From NCBI RefSeq assembly GCF_026627925.1, contig NZ_JAPNLE010000009.1, positions 2,728,001-2,792,000 on the forward strand: DNA of 64,000 bases. The letters run 5' to 3'. The notes below the pieces were generated by a model. It ran no database searches and was not told where the DNA came from. It saw only the letters and a program-made list of their open reading frames with translations. Positions within the stretch are counted from its first letter, which is position 1. Each line of letters opens with the position of its first letter. This document shows, one piece after another, positions 1 to 10,844 of this stretch. Source of the DNA: Cupriavidus sp. D39 (GTDB taxonomy: Bacteria; Pseudomonadota; Gammaproteobacteria; Burkholderiales; Burkholderiaceae). The position numbers and the translations under genes were made by a program.

Positions 1-20
1 CGCGAAAGCCGCCGGGTCAT
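1..20 (-). CDS. possible 5' end of a downstream CDS running off the left edge
   Basis: One base after the stop of the small ORF at 22-123 an ATG begins at position 20 on the minus strand and reads six codons (MTRRLS) to the window edge. The near-contiguous stop/start layout would fit translational coupling. There is no separate Shine-Dalgarno sequence and too little protein to identify, so this is only a placeholder. Confidence 0.15.
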
Positions 21-21
21 T

Positions 22-123
22 TCAGTACACCGTGGCGTAACAGGCAAGGCAGTCGGCCATGCGGGCGGCCAGTGCGCTCAGGAGCTCGCCGGCGGCGGTC
101 AAGCTGGGGTTTTCGCCTTTCAT
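22..123 (-). CDS. small ORF, 33 aa, unknown function
   Basis: This 33-codon minus-strand ORF begins MKGENPSLTAAGELLSALAA and ends in ADCLACYATVY, with two cysteines (CLAC) near the C-terminus. I do not recognise it. Its case rests on an excellent ribosome-binding site, AAGGAG six bases before the ATG, and on a 232-bp gap separating it from oxyR upstream on the same strand. That gap holds AT-rich inverted repeats that could carry its own promoter. It is too short for homology by eye. It could be a real small protein or a leader peptide for the gene beyond the left edge. Confidence 0.4.
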   Translation of the reverse strand: MKGENPSLTAAGELLSALAARMADCLACYATVY

Positions 124-184
124 GTGCGACTCCTTGTGGGTAACAGCACGCAGTGCGTCGATGCAGGAAGTCTACGGGAAGGCT

Positions 185-234
185 ATTGAATTACGAATTC
201 AATTATTTCTAACTATGAAATAGAGCATGCCTAT
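185..234. promoter_or_regulatory. AT-rich dyad and OxyR-like tetramer series upstream of the small ORF
   Basis: Positions 185-203 form a perfect 8-bp inverted repeat (ATTGAATT, 3-bp spacer, AATTCAAT) in otherwise GC-rich DNA. Beside it the tetramers CTAA (209-212), ATAG (220-223) and CTAT (231-234) are each separated by 7 bases, the spacing of the E. coli OxyR recognition pattern (ATAG-N7-CTAT repeated). The fourth tetramer does not match. The position, downstream of oxyR and upstream of a small ORF with a strong RBS, suggests an operator/promoter. Binding by OxyR is inference. Confidence 0.3.
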
Positions 235-355
235 TCCCTGCCTGCGCGCCTGCGTGGCATAGGACCAAGACACAGTGAAGTTAGAAAAATCGGGGAGGGA
301 GAAAAACCAAGGCGGGGAAGCGTGCGGCCGCCGGGCGCCGGCAGGCAGGGTGCGC

Positions 356-1309
356 TCAGGCTGCTTCAGCCAGTTCCTTGGCGGCCAGCATGCTGACACC
401 GGGCAGGTCGCAGGCCGCCACCGCGCGGCGCAACGCCTCCATGGCCGGCAGGCGCGTAAAGCTCTTGCGCCAGGCCAGCACCACGCGCCGGTCGGGAACG
501 GGATCGGTAAAGGGCACGTAGGCCAACAGGTCGTTCTTGTTGGACTTGAGATCCGGCACCGAAGTCCGCGGCAGCACCGTGATGCCAACGCCACTTGCCA
601 CCATATGGCGGATGGTTTCCAGCGAGGAGCCTTCGAAGGTCTTCTGGATACCGTCGGCCGCCTGCGAAAAGCGCGACAGCTCCGGGCACACGCCCAGCAC
701 CTGGTCGCGGAAGCAATGCCCGCTGCCCAGCAGCAGCATGGTCTGCTGCTTCAGTTCGTCGGGATCGACTTTCCCGGCATGCTCCAGATGGTGGCCGCGC
801 GGCACCGCCACGACGAAGGGCTCGTCATACAGCGGCTGCACGGTCAGCCCGGAATCGGCAAAGGGCTCGGCCATGATGGCGCAGTCGATCTCGCCCTGCT
901 TGAGCAGCTCGATCAGCTTGACCGTGTAGTTCTCCTGCAGCATCAGCGGCATCTGCGGCACGGTCTGGATCATCTCCTTGACCAGCGTGGGCAGCAGGTA
1001 GGGCCCGATGGTGTAGATCACGCCAAGCCGCAGCGGCCCGGCCAGCGGGTCCTTGCCCTGCTTGGCGATTTCGCGGATGGCCATGGTCTGCTCCAGCACG
1101 CGCTGGGCCTGCGCCACGATCTGCTCGCCGATCGGCGTCACCGAGACTTCGGACGTGCCGCGCTCGAAGATCTGCACATTGAGTTCGTCTTCCAGCTTCT
1201 TGATCGCCACCGACAGCGTCGGCTGCGACACGAAGCAGGCTTCGGCCGCCCGGCCGAAATGGCGCTCGCGCGCCACGGCGACGATGTACTTGAGTTCGGT
1301 GAGCGTCAT
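356..1309 (-). CDS. oxyR: hydrogen-peroxide-responsive LysR-family regulator OxyR
   Basis: The 317-aa protein has the LysR layout: an N-terminal winged helix-turn-helix (about residues 1-60, including FVSQPTLSVAIKKLEDELN) and a C-terminal sensor domain from about residue 90. The OxyR signature is present: Cys199 and Cys208 in GHCFRDQVLGVC, the pair that forms the regulatory disulfide in E. coli OxyR, at the same numbering. OxyR activates peroxide defence genes such as catalase, Ahp and Dps when oxidised. It follows recG on the same strand after 122 bp, an order I associate with Ralstonia/Cupriavidus. Length and start agree with the family. No frame problems. Confidence 0.96.
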   Translation of the reverse strand: MTLTELKYIVAVARERHFGRAAEACFVSQPTLSVAIKKLEDELNVQIFERGTSEVSVTPIGEQIVAQAQRVLEQTMAIREIAKQGKDPLAGPLRLGVIYTIGPYLLPTLVKEMIQTVPQMPLMLQENYTVKLIELLKQGEIDCAIMAEPFADSGLTVQPLYDEPFVVAVPRGHHLEHAGKVDPDELKQQTMLLLGSGHCFRDQVLGVCPELSRFSQAADGIQKTFEGSSLETIRHMVASGVGITVLPRTSVPDLKSNKNDLLAYVPFTDPVPDRRVVLAWRKSFTRLPAMEALRRAVAACDLPGVSMLAAKELAEAA

Positions 1310-1431
1310 GACTTATCAATTCCCGTTAAGCGATAGATTTTACCTTCGATTCGACGTTCTGTCAGAGATGACAAGCAAAGCGGCGCAGGCGATACCCGAT
1401 CGCCTGCGCTGGGTGCGCCCCCGCCGTCACA

Positions 1432-3693
1432 TCAGGCCTTCAGGTAATGTTCCCTGCCACCCAGCCAGCGCAACAAGTGCGCCTCGACCGCCTCCGGGTA
1501 GCGCGCCAGCATCAGCTCGGCGGCCTCCTGAGCGTAGTCGACCAGCCAGGCGTCGGTGTTGAGATCGGCGAAACGCAGCATCGCCTCGCCGGACTGGCGC
1601 GCGCCAAGGAACTCGCCGGGCCCCCGTATCTGCAGGTCGCGCCGGGCGATCTCGAAACCATCGGTGGTCTCGCGCATGGTCGCCAGGCGCTCGCGCCCGG
1701 TGGGCGAGAGCGGCGCCTGGTACATCAGCAGGCAGACCGATTCCGCGCTGCCCCGCCCTACCCGGCCGCGCAATTGGTGCAACTGCGCCAGGCCGAAGCG
1801 CTCGGCGTGCTCGATCACCATCAGCGAGGCGTTGGGCACGTCCACCCCCACCTCGATCACGGTGGTGGCCACCAGCACCTGCAGCCGGTTGGCGGTGAAG
1901 TCTTCCATCACCGCGGCCTTCTCCGTCGGCGCCAGGCGGCCGTGGACCAGCCCGACCTTGAGCTCGGGCAAGGCGGCCACCAGGGTTTCATAGGTCTCCA
2001 CCGCGGTCTGCAGTTGCAGCGCCTCGCTTTCCTCGATCAGCGGGCAGACCCAGTAGACCTGGCGGCCATCGGCGGCGGCGTGGTGCACGCGCGCGATCAC
2101 CTCGTCGCGGCGCGCGTCGTTGACCAGCCGGGTCACCACCGGGGTGCGCCCGGGCGGCAGCTCGTCGATCACCGAGACGTCGAGATCAGCGTAGTAGGTC
2201 ATGGCCAGCGTGCGCGGGATCGGCGTGGCCGACATCATCAACTGGTGCGGCACGGTTTGCATGACCTTGCCGGCCTCGCCCTGCATGGCGGCGGCATCGG
2301 GGTCCGCCTTGCCGCGCAGCGCCAGCCGCTGGGCCACGCCGAAGCGATGCTGCTCGTCGACCACGGACAAGCCCAGGCGGGCAAACTTGACGCTGTCCTG
2401 GATCAGCGCGTGGGTGCCGATGGCCAGCTTGGCTTCGCCGGACTCGACCTTGGCCGCGGCCTCACGCTTGGCGCGCGTCTTCAGGCTGCCTGCCAGCCAC
2501 ACCACCGGCACGCCCAGCGGCTCCAGCCAGGCGGAGAGCTTGCGGTAGTGCTGCTCGGCCAGGATTTCGGTGGGTGCCATCAGCGCGGCCTGGTAGCCAG
2601 CATCGATGGCCTGGCAAGCCGCCAGCGCCGCCACGATGGTTTTGCCGCTGCCGACGTCGCCCTGCAGCAGGCGATGCATCGGGTGGGGCGCGCCCATGTC
2701 CTTGGCGATCTCTTCCACCACGCGCTGCTGCGCGCCGGTCAGCTTGAACGGCAGTGCCGCCAGGAAGGCGGTGAGCAGGCCGCCCGCGCGCCGCGGCATG
2801 GGCGGCGCGCTCTTGTCGCGCCGCGCCGCCTGGGAGCGCTTGAGGGAGAGCTGCTGCGCCAGCAGCTCATCGAGCTTGATACGTTGCCAGGCCGGGTGCG
2901 AGCGCTCGATCAGCGCGTGCTCGTCCACCTCCTGCGGCGGCGAGTGCAGCAGCCGCAGGCACTCCGGCAAGGGCTGCAGCTTGAGCTGCGCCAGCGGGCC
3001 TTGCAGCACGGAGATGGGCAGGGTCTCCGGCAGCGGCGTGCGCGACAGCGCGCCGCCGATGGCCTTGCGCAGGTAGCTCTGCGGGATGCCGGCGGTGCTC
3101 GGGTAGACCGGGGTCAGCCGCTCGGGCAGCGCCTCGCCGGGCGTCACCGCGCGCACCGTGGGATGGACCATCTCCGCGCCGAAGAAGCCGCCGCGCAGCT
3201 CGCCGCGCACCCGCAGGAAGGCGCCTTCGGCCATCTGCTGGGCCTGGCTGCCGTAGAAATTGATGAAGCGTAGCGTCAGCTCGCCGGTATCGTCGGCGAT
3301 CTTGACCACCAGCTGGCGGCGCGGGCGCAGGCTGACCTCGTTGGAGGTGACCACGCCCTCGACCTGCACCGTCAGCCCCAGCCCCGCGCGCCCGATAGCA
3401 TCGGCGATCGGCAGCAGCGTGGTCTCGTCCTCGTAGCGCATGGGCAGGTGCAGCACCAGGTCGACATCGCGCTTGAGGCCGAGCTTGTGCAGCCGGGCCA
3501 TGGCCGAGGACGGCTTGCCGGCGGCAGCGCCCTTGGACGCCGCCTTGCCCGGACGGCCCGGCTTGTCCCCGCGCGCGCCGCGGGCGGGCTGTCGGTGGTG
3601 TCCGGGATTCGGTCGGGAGCGGTTCCTGGCATCTGGGGCGTGGCTAGCGATTCGGGTCGGGGCGCATGCCTGGTGGCACGGGCAGGTTGGCAC
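1432..3693 (-). CDS. recG: ATP-dependent DNA helicase RecG
   Basis: RecG remodels stalled replication forks and branch-migrates Holliday junctions. The wedge/OB domain begins at about residue 66 (MARLHKLGLKRDVDLVLHLP), followed by superfamily 2 helicase motifs: Walker A GDVGSGKT, the DExH-type box VVDEQHRFG and the C-terminal motif QLRGRVGRG. The 753-aa reading starts at 3693. The first ~60 residues are Pro/Arg-rich and poorly conserved, so the true start may lie further in, but the next ATG (MARLHK) would cut into the wedge domain. The gene lies upstream of oxyR on the same strand and is divergent from queA, 120 bp away. Confidence 0.95.
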   Translation of the reverse strand: MPTCPCHQACAPTRIASHAPDARNRSRPNPGHHRQPARGARGDKPGRPGKAASKGAAAGKPSSAMARLHKLGLKRDVDLVLHLPMRYEDETTLLPIADAIGRAGLGLTVQVEGVVTSNEVSLRPRRQLVVKIADDTGELTLRFINFYGSQAQQMAEGAFLRVRGELRGGFFGAEMVHPTVRAVTPGEALPERLTPVYPSTAGIPQSYLRKAIGGALSRTPLPETLPISVLQGPLAQLKLQPLPECLRLLHSPPQEVDEHALIERSHPAWQRIKLDELLAQQLSLKRSQAARRDKSAPPMPRRAGGLLTAFLAALPFKLTGAQQRVVEEIAKDMGAPHPMHRLLQGDVGSGKTIVAALAACQAIDAGYQAALMAPTEILAEQHYRKLSAWLEPLGVPVVWLAGSLKTRAKREAAAKVESGEAKLAIGTHALIQDSVKFARLGLSVVDEQHRFGVAQRLALRGKADPDAAAMQGEAGKVMQTVPHQLMMSATPIPRTLAMTYYADLDVSVIDELPPGRTPVVTRLVNDARRDEVIARVHHAAADGRQVYWVCPLIEESEALQLQTAVETYETLVAALPELKVGLVHGRLAPTEKAAVMEDFTANRLQVLVATTVIEVGVDVPNASLMVIEHAERFGLAQLHQLRGRVGRGSAESVCLLMYQAPLSPTGRERLATMRETTDGFEIARRDLQIRGPGEFLGARQSGEAMLRFADLNTDAWLVDYAQEAAELMLARYPEAVEAHLLRWLGGREHYLKA

Positions 3694-3813
3694 AAATAGG
3701 CGATATCACGCGCGCCCGGGCGGCGGAGTCGCCCCAAGCCTTACAATATCGGATTCGCCGATTGTACCTATGCCGGCCGCGCCACCGCGCGGTCTGCGGC
3801 CGTTTTTGCCCCC

Positions 3814-4863
3814 ATGATGCTGACGCTGTCCGATTTTGACTTTGCCCTCCCGCCCGAACTGATCGCCCAGACCGCCTTGCCGGAGCGCGGCGCGAGCCGG
3901 CTGCTGGTGGTGGATACGGACGCGCAGGACGGCGCCACCCGCCTCACCGACCGCACGTTCGCCGATATCGTCGACTACCTGCGCCCGAACGACCTGCTGG
4001 TATTCAACGACACGCGCGTCATCAAGGCGCGTTTCTTCGGCCAGAAGGGCAGCGGCGGCAAGGTCGAGGTGCTGGTCGAGCGGGTGCTGGACAGCCACAC
4101 CGTGCTGGCCCAGGTTCGCGCCTCCAAGACACCGCCCGTGGGCAGCCTGCTGCGCCTGGCGGATGCCTTTGACGTCACAGTGGGCCCACGCGTGGACCAG
4201 TTCTTCACGCTCACCTTCCCCGAGCCGGCGCTGGAGCTGATCGAGCGCCACGGCCGCCTGCCCCTGCCGCCGTACATCACCCACGACCCCGACGCCTTCG
4301 ACGAAACCCGCTACCAGACGGTCTACGCCCGCGCCCCCGGCGCGGTGGCCGCGCCCACCGCCGGCCTGCATTTCGACGAAGCGCTGTTCGCCCGGCTCGA
4401 TGCGCTGGGCGTGCGCCGCGGCTTTCTGACGCTGCACGTGGGCGCCGGCACCTTCCAGCCGGTACGCACCGAGAACCTGGCCGAGCACAAGATGCACGCC
4501 GAGTGGTATGAGGTGTCGGATGCGCTGGCCCAGGCCGTGCGCGACACGCGCGCCGCCGGCGGTCGCGTGATCGCGGTCGGCACCACCTCGCTGCGCGCGC
4601 TGGAGTCTGCCGGCGCGGCCGATGGCACGCTGGCCGCCGGCCGTGGCGACACCGATATCTTCATCACACCCGGCTACCGTTTCCGGGTGGTCGATGCGCT
4701 GATCACCAATTTCCACCTGCCCAAGTCGACCTTGCTGATGCTGGTGTCGGCGCTGGCCGGGGTGGAGCCCATCCGCGCCGCCTACCGCCATGCGGTGGCC
4801 GAGCGCTACCGCTTCTTCAGCTACGGTGACGCCATGCTGCTGACGCGCCAGCCCCAGCCCTGA
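3814..4863 (+). CDS. queA: S-adenosylmethionine:tRNA ribosyltransferase-isomerase QueA
   Basis: QueA transfers and isomerises the ribosyl part of SAM onto preQ1 at tRNA position 34, giving epoxyqueuosine. The 349-aa protein matches the family throughout: N-terminal [15 protein letters not shown], the central LPLPPYI segment, and the C-terminal [16 protein letters not shown] block. The start may be 3814 or the adjacent ATG at 3817. It is followed after 40 bp by tgt, which acts one step earlier, so the two form a queuosine operon. Confidence 0.96.
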   Translation: MMLTLSDFDFALPPELIAQTALPERGASRLLVVDTDAQDGATRLTDRTFADIVDYLRPNDLLVFNDTRVIKARFFGQKGSGGKVEVLVERVLDSHTVLAQVRASKTPPVGSLLRLADAFDVTVGPRVDQFFTLTFPEPALELIERHGRLPLPPYITHDPDAFDETRYQTVYARAPGAVAAPTAGLHFDEALFARLDALGVRRGFLTLHVGAGTFQPVRTENLAEHKMHAEWYEVSDALAQAVRDTRAAGGRVIAVGTTSLRALESAGAADGTLAAGRGDTDIFITPGYRFRVVDALITNFHLPKSTLLMLVSALAGVEPIRAAYRHAVAERYRFFSYGDAMLLTRQPQP

Positions 4864-4888
4864 GCGCGCCGCGCCAGCCCGAACCTGA

Positions 4889-6034
<1,146 letters not shown>

Positions 6035-6240
6035 CGCGCCGCCGGCGGCCGCCGCGCCCCAGCGTGAACTTTCCGCACGGCACCGGTCGAATAGCGGTGC
6101 CTGCAGCTGCAAAGCGGCTCGCAAGGCGCCCCGAACAAACCCGTACTACACCGTAAATGCCCGGATCAGGCATGGAATGCGGTTGCAAGCGGGTGGTAGA
6201 ATGACCGACTAACTGATTGACTTTGTGACGGAGAAGCAAC

Positions 6241-6570
6241 GTGCTGATTTCTAACGCATTTGCCCAGACTGCCGGCGTGACCGGCGGTGCGGCGGGTGGC
6301 CTGATGAGTTTCCTGCCTATCATCCTGATGTTCGCTGTGCTGTGGTTCATCATGATCCGCCCGCAGATGAAGCGCCAGAAAGAATCGAAGGCAATGCTGG
6401 AAGCGCTGGCCAAGAACGACGAAGTCGTGACTGCCGGCGGCATTCTCGGCCGTGTCACCAAGGTCAACGAGCAATACGTAACCCTCGAAATCGCCGCGGG
6501 CACCGAAATCACGGTGCAAAAGAGCGCGGTTACCACGGTGCTGCCCAAGGGCTCGCTGAAGTCGCTCTGA
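6241..6570 (+). CDS. yajC: preprotein translocase accessory subunit YajC
   Basis: This 109-aa inner-membrane protein has one transmembrane segment (about residues 20-41, MSFLPIILMFAVLWFIMIRP), the conserved RPQMKRQKE turn and a cytoplasmic domain with EVVTAGGILGRV. YajC associates with SecDF and the SecYEG holotranslocon. The start is a GTG, chosen because GGAG lies just upstream and the N-terminus matches the family. It precedes secD by 238 bp and secF, the usual cluster. Confidence 0.95.
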   Translation: MLISNAFAQTAGVTGGAAGGLMSFLPIILMFAVLWFIMIRPQMKRQKESKAMLEALAKNDEVVTAGGILGRVTKVNEQYVTLEIAAGTEITVQKSAVTTVLPKGSLKSL

Positions 6571-6808
6571 GCACCACGGCTGCGGGCGTGGCGTCGCTTG
6601 ACACACAGCGCCGCCCAGCTTCTCCCGCGCCGCCAGCCTGCTTTTTCGCCCTTCCCGGCACGCCTTTAGCGCGCGTGCCCCTGCAGCCGCCTGATCCAGC
6701 CCGGGTTATCCGTGGATGCCAGGCGGCTGTTTGCCAACCGGTGCGGTGGTGCCAACTGCCCGCTGACGGTCTCGTCGGCGCCGCCAACCGAAGAACGACT
6801 GGCCAAAG

Positions 6809-8680
6809 ATGAATCGCTATCCGCTTTGGAAATACCTCGTGATCCTGGTGGCTCTCGCCATCGGCATCACCTATACGCTGCCGAACTTCTTCGGCGAGGC
6901 GCCTGCCGTGCAGGTCTCCTCCGCCAAGGTCACGGTCAAGGTCGACCTGGCCATGCAAAAGCAGATCGAGCAGATCCTGGCGCAGAACAACCTGCAGCCC
7001 GATGGCATGTTCTTCGACCTGAACGGCCAGTCCGGCTCGGTCAAGGCGCGCTTCAAGACGCCCGACGAGCAGCTCAAGGCCAAGGACGTGCTGACCCGCG
7101 CGCTCAACCCCGACCCCAATGACGCCACCTACGTGGTCGCGCTGAACCTGCTGTCGGGCTCGCCGCGCTGGCTCACCGCCATGCACGCGCTGCCGATGTA
7201 CCTGGGGCTGGACTTGCGCGGTGGCGTGCACTTCCTGCTGCAAGTGGACATGAAGGGCGCGGTCGACAAGAAGCTCGACAGCCTGGCCGGCGACGCCCGC
7301 ACCCTGCTGCGCGACAAGGGCATCCGACATGGCGGCATCGACCGCGACGGCGAACGCCTGACGGTGCGCTTCAACAATGCCGACGACGCCACCAAGGCGC
7401 GCGGCATCCTGGCCGACAACCTGCGCGAGCTGGCGTTCACCCCGGATGGCAACAACATCTCCGGCGTGTTCACCGACGCGGCCCGCAAGGCGGTGCAGGA
7501 TGCGGCGGTCAAGCAGAACATCACCACCCTGCACAACCGGGTCAATGAGCTCGGCGTGGCCGAGCCGGTGATCCAGCAGCAAGGCGCCGACCGCATCGTG
7601 GTGCAGCTGCCCGGCGTGCAGGACACCGCCAAGGCCAAGGACATCATCGGCCGCACCGCCACGCTGGAAGCCCGCCTGGCCGACCCCGACGCGCCGCGCA
7701 ACCCGCGCCCGGGCGACCCGATCCCCTTCGGCAGCGAGCTGTTCACGCAAGGTAACGGTGCCCCGGTGGTGCTCAAGAAGCAGGTGATCTTCACCGGCGA
7801 CCGCATCGAAAGCGCCTCGGCCGGCTTCGACCACAACCAGCGCCCCTCGGTCAACATCAAGCTCGACGCCCAGGGCGGCCGCGTGCTGCGCGACGTCTCG
7901 CGCGAGAACATCGGCAAGCCGATGGGCATCGTGCTGTTCGAGAAGGGCAAGGGCGAAGTGCTGACGGTGGCAACGATCCAGTCCGAACTGGGTTCCAGCT
8001 TCCAGATCACCGGCTCGTACTCCACCGAAGCCGCCAACGACCTGGCACTGCTGCTGCGCGCCGGCTCGCTGGCCGCGCCGATGGAAATCATCGAAGAGCG
8101 CACCATCGGCCCATCGCTGGGCGCGGACAACATCAAGAAGGGCTTTGACTCGGTAGCCTACGGCTTCGCCGCCATCGCCGTCTTCATGATGCTGTACTAC
8201 ATGCTGTTCGGCGTGTTCTCGGTGGCCGCGCTGGCCGTCAACCTGCTGCTGCTGGTGGCGGTGCTGTCGATGCTGCAGGCCACGCTGACGCTGCCCGGCA
8301 TCGCCGCTATCGCGCTGGTGCTCGGCATGGCCATCGACGCCAACGTGCTGATCAACGAGCGGATCCGCGAGGAATTGCGCGCGGGCGCTTCGCCGCAGAT
8401 GGCAATCGCCGTCGGCTTTGACCGCGCCTGGGCCACCATCCTGGACTCCAACGTGACCACGCTGATCGCGGGCCTGGCGCTGCTGGCCTTCGGCTCCGGC
8501 CCGGTGCGCGGCTTTGCCGTGGTGCACTGCCTGGGCATCATGACCTCGATGTTCTCGGCGGTGTTCTTCAACCGCGGCCTGGTCAACCTCTGGTACGGCC
8601 GCAAGAAGAAGCTGCAAAGCGTGGCGATCGGGCAGATCTGGAAGCCGGGCTCGGATAGCCAGGGCACCATCGCCAAGTAA
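6809..8680 (+). CDS. secD: protein translocase subunit SecD
   Basis: SecD works with SecF to pull translocating preproteins to the periplasm using the proton-motive force. The 623-aa protein has an N-terminal membrane segment (YLVILVALAIGITYTLPN), a large periplasmic P1 region, the conserved MYLGLDLRGGVHFLLQVD block, and six membrane helices in the last 180 residues with GIAAIALVLGMAIDANVLINER (RND-type motif with Asp/Asn). Length is normal. secF follows after 89 bp. Confidence 0.97.
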   Translation: MNRYPLWKYLVILVALAIGITYTLPNFFGEAPAVQVSSAKVTVKVDLAMQKQIEQILAQNNLQPDGMFFDLNGQSGSVKARFKTPDEQLKAKDVLTRALNPDPNDATYVVALNLLSGSPRWLTAMHALPMYLGLDLRGGVHFLLQVDMKGAVDKKLDSLAGDARTLLRDKGIRHGGIDRDGERLTVRFNNADDATKARGILADNLRELAFTPDGNNISGVFTDAARKAVQDAAVKQNITTLHNRVNELGVAEPVIQQQGADRIVVQLPGVQDTAKAKDIIGRTATLEARLADPDAPRNPRPGDPIPFGSELFTQGNGAPVVLKKQVIFTGDRIESASAGFDHNQRPSVNIKLDAQGGRVLRDVSRENIGKPMGIVLFEKGKGEVLTVATIQSELGSSFQITGSYSTEAANDLALLLRAGSLAAPMEIIEERTIGPSLGADNIKKGFDSVAYGFAAIAVFMMLYYMLFGVFSVAALAVNLLLLVAVLSMLQATLTLPGIAAIALVLGMAIDANVLINERIREELRAGASPQMAIAVGFDRAWATILDSNVTTLIAGLALLAFGSGPVRGFAVVHCLGIMTSMFSAVFFNRGLVNLWYGRKKKLQSVAIGQIWKPGSDSQGTIAK

Positions 8681-8769
8681 GCATCATGGGTGTCCGCGCG
8701 CAGGACGCGCACGGACATCCAACCAGCATAGAACGGCAGCAGGCGCTGCCGTACAAAACAGGATTCAAC

Positions 8770-9741
8770 ATGGAATTCTTCCGCATCCGGCGCGACATTC
8801 CGTTCATGAAGCACGCGTTGATCTTCAACGTGATTTCCTTCCTGACGTTTGCCGCCGCCGTATTCTTCCTCGCGCACAAGGGCCTGCACCTGTCGATCGA
8901 GTTCACCGGCGGCACGGTGATGGAGGTCAACTACCAGCAGACGGCCGATCTCGAACGCATCCGCGGCCAGGTCGGCAAACTCGGCTACTCCGACGTGCAG
9001 GTGCAGAACTTCGGCACCTCGCGCGACGTGATGATCCGCCTGCCGCTGCAAAAGGGCCCGGACGGCAAGCCCGTCACCTCGGCCCAGCAGAGCGAGCAGG
9101 TCATGGGCGCGCTGCAGGCCGCCACGCCTGACGTCAAGCTCCAGCGCGTCGAGTTCGTCGGCCCGCAGGTGGGCAAGGAACTGGCCACCGACGGCCTGCT
9201 GGCGCTGCTGTGCGTGGTGGCCGGCATCGTGATCTACCTGTCGTTCCGCTTCGAGTGGAAGTTCGCGGTCGCCGGCATCATCGCCAACCTGCACGACGTG
9301 GTGATCATCCTGGGCTTCTTCGCCTTCTTCCAGTGGGAATTCTCGCTGTCGGTGCTGGCGGCGATCCTGGCGGTGCTGGGCTACTCGGTCAACGAATCGG
9401 TGGTGATTTTCGACCGGATCCGCGAGAATTTCCGCAAGTTCCGCAAGATGACCACGCACGAGATCATCGACAATGCGATCACCAGCACCATCTCGCGGAC
9501 CATCATCACCCACGGCTCGACCCAAATGATGGTGCTGTCGATGTTCTTCTTCGGCGGCCCCACCCTGCACTACTTCGCACTGGCGCTGACCGTCGGCATC
9601 TTGTTCGGTATCTACTCCTCGGTGTTCGTCGCCGCGGCGCTGGCCATGTGGCTGGGCGTCAAGCGCGAGGACCTGGTCAAGGGCGAGAAGAAGCCAGGCG
9701 ACGTCGACCGCGACGACCCGAACTTCGGCGCGCAGGCCTGA
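8770..9741 (+). CDS. secF: protein translocase subunit SecF
   Basis: SecF is the partner of SecD. I chose the ATG at 8770 (MEFFRIRRDIPFMKH), which matches the family start. An upstream in-frame ATG at 8686 would add 28 residues of non-conserved sequence lying directly after the secD stop. The 323-aa protein has FTGGTVMEV, several membrane helices, and the conserved ILAVLGYSVNESVVIFDRIRE motif of the RND fold. A strong terminator lies 31 bp downstream, ending the operon. Confidence 0.96.
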   Translation: MEFFRIRRDIPFMKHALIFNVISFLTFAAAVFFLAHKGLHLSIEFTGGTVMEVNYQQTADLERIRGQVGKLGYSDVQVQNFGTSRDVMIRLPLQKGPDGKPVTSAQQSEQVMGALQAATPDVKLQRVEFVGPQVGKELATDGLLALLCVVAGIVIYLSFRFEWKFAVAGIIANLHDVVIILGFFAFFQWEFSLSVLAAILAVLGYSVNESVVIFDRIRENFRKFRKMTTHEIIDNAITSTISRTIITHGSTQMMVLSMFFFGGPTLHYFALALTVGILFGIYSSVFVAAALAMWLGVKREDLVKGEKKPGDVDRDDPNFGAQA

Positions 9742-9772
9742 CGGGCACGCCGCGGACAGTTCCAAAGGCAAC

Positions 9773-9801
9773 AAAAAGGGCACCTTAGGGTGCCCTTTTT
9801 T
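9773..9801 (+). terminator. rho-independent terminator after secF (bidirectional)
   Basis: A 7-bp stem GGGCACC/GGTGCCC (9778-9784 and 9789-9795) with loop TTAG is flanked by A5 on the left and T6 on the right. It ends the yajC-secDF operon. The A-tract lets it work in the minus direction too, ending the convergent phc operon whose last stop is at 9837. Confidence 0.93.
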
Positions 9802-9836
9802 ATGCCGTTGCTACTCGGAACTGGCTCGGAACTCGC

Positions 9837-10844
9837 TCAGAACTGCTCGATCCACACCGCCAGGCGATCCGCGGCAAACTCCGCGGTGCGATCGGTGGGG
9901 CGGTAGACAATGGAGTCGCCCTCGCGCACGGCCTTGAGCGCGCCGCCGTTTTCATCCAGCCACAGCAGCCCGGCCAGCCAGGTGGCATGTTGCGCGGACA
10001 CGTCCTTGTCCACGGGTTCGCCCAGGTACTCGGCAAGCGCGGCGCCCTGGATCCACACCAGGGCATCGCCATCGCGGCGCACGTTGGCCGCGCCTTCCGT
10101 TGCGGCGAGCGTCTCGGCCAGTGCCGCCACCGCATCGCCGGCGCCACGGCCGGCGAGCTGCGTGCGCAGCGCGGCGAGCTTTGCCGCCACCGCGTGGCCA
10201 AAGGTGCCGCTGCGGCGGCTTTCCGCCGCCACCAGGTCAGCATAGTCCATCAGCAGCCAGTCCGGCTCCGGATTCTGCACGCCGACCAGCGCGGCCGAGG
10301 CCAGGTAGGTATCCACCGGCTGGAAGCGCTCCGGGCCGATCAGGCTGGCCGACAGCGTGCGGATCATGCCGATGCGCGCGGCAATGGTCTGGCGCTGCAG
10401 CACGCTCAGCTTCTCGCGCAGCAACTGGTCGCGCTCCTTGCGCAGGCCGGCCATCTCGAGCGCCTGCTTAAGCTCCATGCGCAGCGAAGTGATGTCCCAC
10501 GGCTTCTTGATGTAGCGATGGATCTGGCCCTCGTTGACGGCCGCGACGGTATGCTCGATCTCCGAGTAGGCGGTGGTCAGGATCCGCACGATATGCGGAT
10601 AGCGCTCGCGCGCATAGCGCAGCAGCTCATTGCCGTACTCGCCCGGCATCCGCTGGTCGGAGACCAGGACCGCAAGGCTGTCCGCGTGCGCATCCAGCAG
10701 CGCCTTGCCCTCTTCGACCGAGCCAGCGGTCACGACCGGCGCCAGGGCTCCGATGGCACGCTGGAAATACTTGACGGCCGTCGCCTCGTCATCGACGAAC
10801 AGAATCGCCGGTGATGGTGCCTGCGTGGCATTCGGTTCGTTCAT
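9837..10844 (-). CDS. phcQ: response regulator PhcQ of the Phc quorum-sensing system
   Basis: The 335-aa protein has an N-terminal receiver domain (about residues 13-130) with acidic pocket FVDDE, phosphoacceptor Asp63 in SDQRMPG, TTAY switch region and Lys113/Lys114 in IKKPWD. A helical linker and a C-terminal ~190-residue region of no family known to me follow. In Ralstonia solanacearum PhcQ is the intact response regulator encoded last in phcBSRQ and mediates much of the signal response. Its ATG overlaps the restored phcR stop (ATGA), indicating translational coupling. It is the only gene of the operon here without a frame break. Identification rests on operon order and domain layout. Confidence 0.85.
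   Translation of the reverse strand: MNEPNATQAPSPAILFVDDEATAVKYFQRAIGALAPVVTAGSVEEGKALLDAHADSLAVLVSDQRMPGEYGNELLRYARERYPHIVRILTTAYSEIEHTVAAVNEGQIHRYIKKPWDITSLRMELKQALEMAGLRKERDQLLREKLSVLQRQTIAARIGMIRTLSASLIGPERFQPVDTYLASAALVGVQNPEPDWLLMDYADLVAAESRRSGTFGHAVAAKLAALRTQLAGRGAGDAVAALAETLAATEGAANVRRDGDALVWIQGAALAEYLGEPVDKDVSAQHATWLAGLLWLDENGGALKAVREGDSIVYRPTDRTAEFAADRLAVWIEQF

Noticed and set aside
275..1336. Long plus-strand open frame over oxyR (353 codons)
   Set aside because: It is the antisense shadow of oxyR; the composition is His/Arg/Gln/Leu-rich as usual for opposite frames in GC-rich DNA, with no family features. The same applies to many such frames opposite recG, leuS, maeB, tkt and others.
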